Positions 39,500-40,205 of a DNA stretch of 40,205 nucleotides are shown in pieces. Source of the stretch: Marinimicrococcus sp033875255 (lineage in GTDB: Bacteria; Pseudomonadota; Alphaproteobacteria; Geminicoccales; Geminicoccaceae). The notes under the pieces were generated by a model. It had not been told where the DNA came from and ran no database searches. It saw only the letters and a program-made list of their open reading frames with translations. The position numbers were made by a program, and so were the translations under genes. The DNA is taken from assembly GCA_033875255.1 (NCBI GenBank), contig JAWZSN010000036.1:1-40205 (forward strand), written 5' to 3'. The first letter of the stretch is position 1. The number at the start of each line of letters is the position of its first letter.

Positions 39500-40121
39500 A
39501 TAGGAATGCGCGAACGGCGCTGCTCGGTCGAGCCGAGATGGCGGGACGGATCGGCGAGAAGCATCGGTCGGTGGCGGAAGTCGCTGCTGGCTTTGGTGTG
39601 ATCGAGCGAACGGCCCGCAAGCGGGTGGCGCGCTGGCGCGCCTAAGGTGCGGCCGGTCTCGGGGGCCGTTCCTCCAGGCCGCGGTCGCGACGTGGCGACG
39701 CCTCGGCCTTCGGGAAGGCAACAGCTGAACGGCCTCGCCGGGTCTACAGGCTCGCTGGCGCGAGCGGGCTTGGGGCACCTGGCCTCGATCGGGCCGGGAG
39801 AACCGATCCGGCGGTACCAGCGATGGGATCGGCTAGGACTACTTCCATCGCGCCATCGACGACGCCACCCGGCTCATCTGGGTCGAGTTTCTGCCGGACG
39901 AGCGCCGGTGGGCCACGACCGGCTTCCTCATACGCGCGCTCAGATGGTTCCGGGCGCGCGGCGTCCGGGGGAGCAGGTGATGACCGACAACGGTCCCGGC
40001 CAAGTCACCCGCCTCTTCTGAAAGGCCTTGCGGCTACTGGCCATCCGGCACATCCGGACCCGGCCCTACACCCCACCCTGAGAGCCCAACCCGAAAAGAG
40101 TTGAGCGGTTTCAGCGGGTTG
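39500..40121 (+). pseudogene. IS481-family transposase, multiply disrupted
   Basis: Pieces of one transposase can be followed through several frames. The N-terminal helix-turn-helix reads RNARTALLGRAEM and SVAEVAAGFGVIERTARKRV and stops at 39645. In another frame comes GLGHLASIGPGEPIRRYQR (39755-39830), and in a third DYFHRAIDDATRLIWVEFLPDE from 39834, ending in a stop at 39978-39980. The next frame has MTDNGPGQVTRLF, a stop, then LAIRHIRTRPYTPP, a stop, and KRVERFQR. This is the IS481 order, with deletions and at least three internal stops, so it is inactive. Confidence 0.72.
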
Positions 40122-40158
40122 TGATTCCGTTCCGTTGCCACACAGCACGGAGCCGACA

Positions 40159-40205
40159 ATGCCTTGGACTGAAACCGCTCGCCGCGACTATGCCCGCCGG
40201 AGCGT
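40159..40205 (+). CDS. IS5-family transposase, 5' partial
   Basis: The last 47 bases encode MPWTETARRDYARRS and run off the window. MPWTE followed by a basic segment is the usual opening of IS5-type (IS427-like) transposases. It directly follows the end of the IS481 remnant, so an IS5-type element probably inserted into or next to it. Whether it is intact cannot be told from this window. It differs from the IS5-like remnant at 12533-12713, whose N-terminus is of another subtype. Confidence 0.55.
   Translation, partial: MPWTETARRDYARRS

Noticed and set aside
1..40205. CRISPR arrays, tRNA or rRNA genes
   Set aside because: No regularly spaced repeats, no tRNA cloverleaf with a conserved T-arm and no rRNA core sequence were recognised on either strand.

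Overview
The window is GC-rich DNA with tightly packed, often overlapping genes. The gene families (tripartite tricarboxylate and TRAP transporters, FAD-GcvT fusion dehydrogenases, Rieske N-demethylase-type oxygenases, a DddP-like M24 protein) point to a heterotrophic alphaproteobacterium. That placement is inferred from gene content, because no rRNA or other phylogenetic marker is present. No tRNA, rRNA or CRISPR array was seen.

Region A (587-10734) is an uptake and carbon-use region. A TctCBA transporter converges on a thiamine-diphosphate enzyme. An IclR regulator is divergent from that enzyme, followed by a complete TRAP transporter (dctPQM), a short-chain dehydrogenase and an NAD-dependent epimerase. 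Matching paired GTTTCA-type boxes lie on both sides of the IclR gene and suggest one regulon.

Region B (10735-13500) is an accessory scar. It holds a gene-poor stretch with an orphan operator-like dyad and a single-gene cassette enclosed by a perfect 26-bp inverted repeat, each copy of which is also a terminator-like hairpin. Decayed pieces of an IS1595-type and an IS5-type transposase lie head-on next to it, followed by an AbrB-like DNA-binding protein gene.

Region C (13501-32050) looks like a methylated-amine or betaine catabolic island built from two related modules. Module 1 has a leftward operon (FAD-GcvT demethylating dehydrogenase, class III aminotransferase, ferredoxin-reductase-type flavoprotein, etfB, etfA) divergent from a rightward operon (RpiR regulator, Rieske oxygenase, aldehyde dehydrogenase, PcaC-like protein, enolase-superfamily enzyme, quinone-oxidoreductase-like MDR). 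Module 2 repeats the same three enzyme types (Rieske oxygenase, FAD-GcvT dehydrogenase, enolase-superfamily enzyme) under an XRE-cupin regulator. The proposed logic is that the enolase-type enzyme epimerises a betaine, the Rieske enzyme removes the first N-methyl group, the FAD-GcvT enzyme removes the next methyl to tetrahydrofolate and passes electrons to ETF, and the dehydrogenases clear the aldehyde and carbon skeleton.

Region D (32149-39105) has a peptide/opine-type ABC importer (two permeases, a fused double ATPase, and a divergently encoded Tat-exported binding protein) followed by an M24 protein that keeps the metal ligands and most substrate-pocket residues of the DMSP lyase DddP. It plausibly imports and opens a betaine or sulfonium compound that feeds region C.

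The right edge (39106-40205) is mobile-element debris: a CysQ C-terminal fragment, a multiply disrupted IS481 transposase, and the first codons of an IS5-type transposase that runs out of the window.
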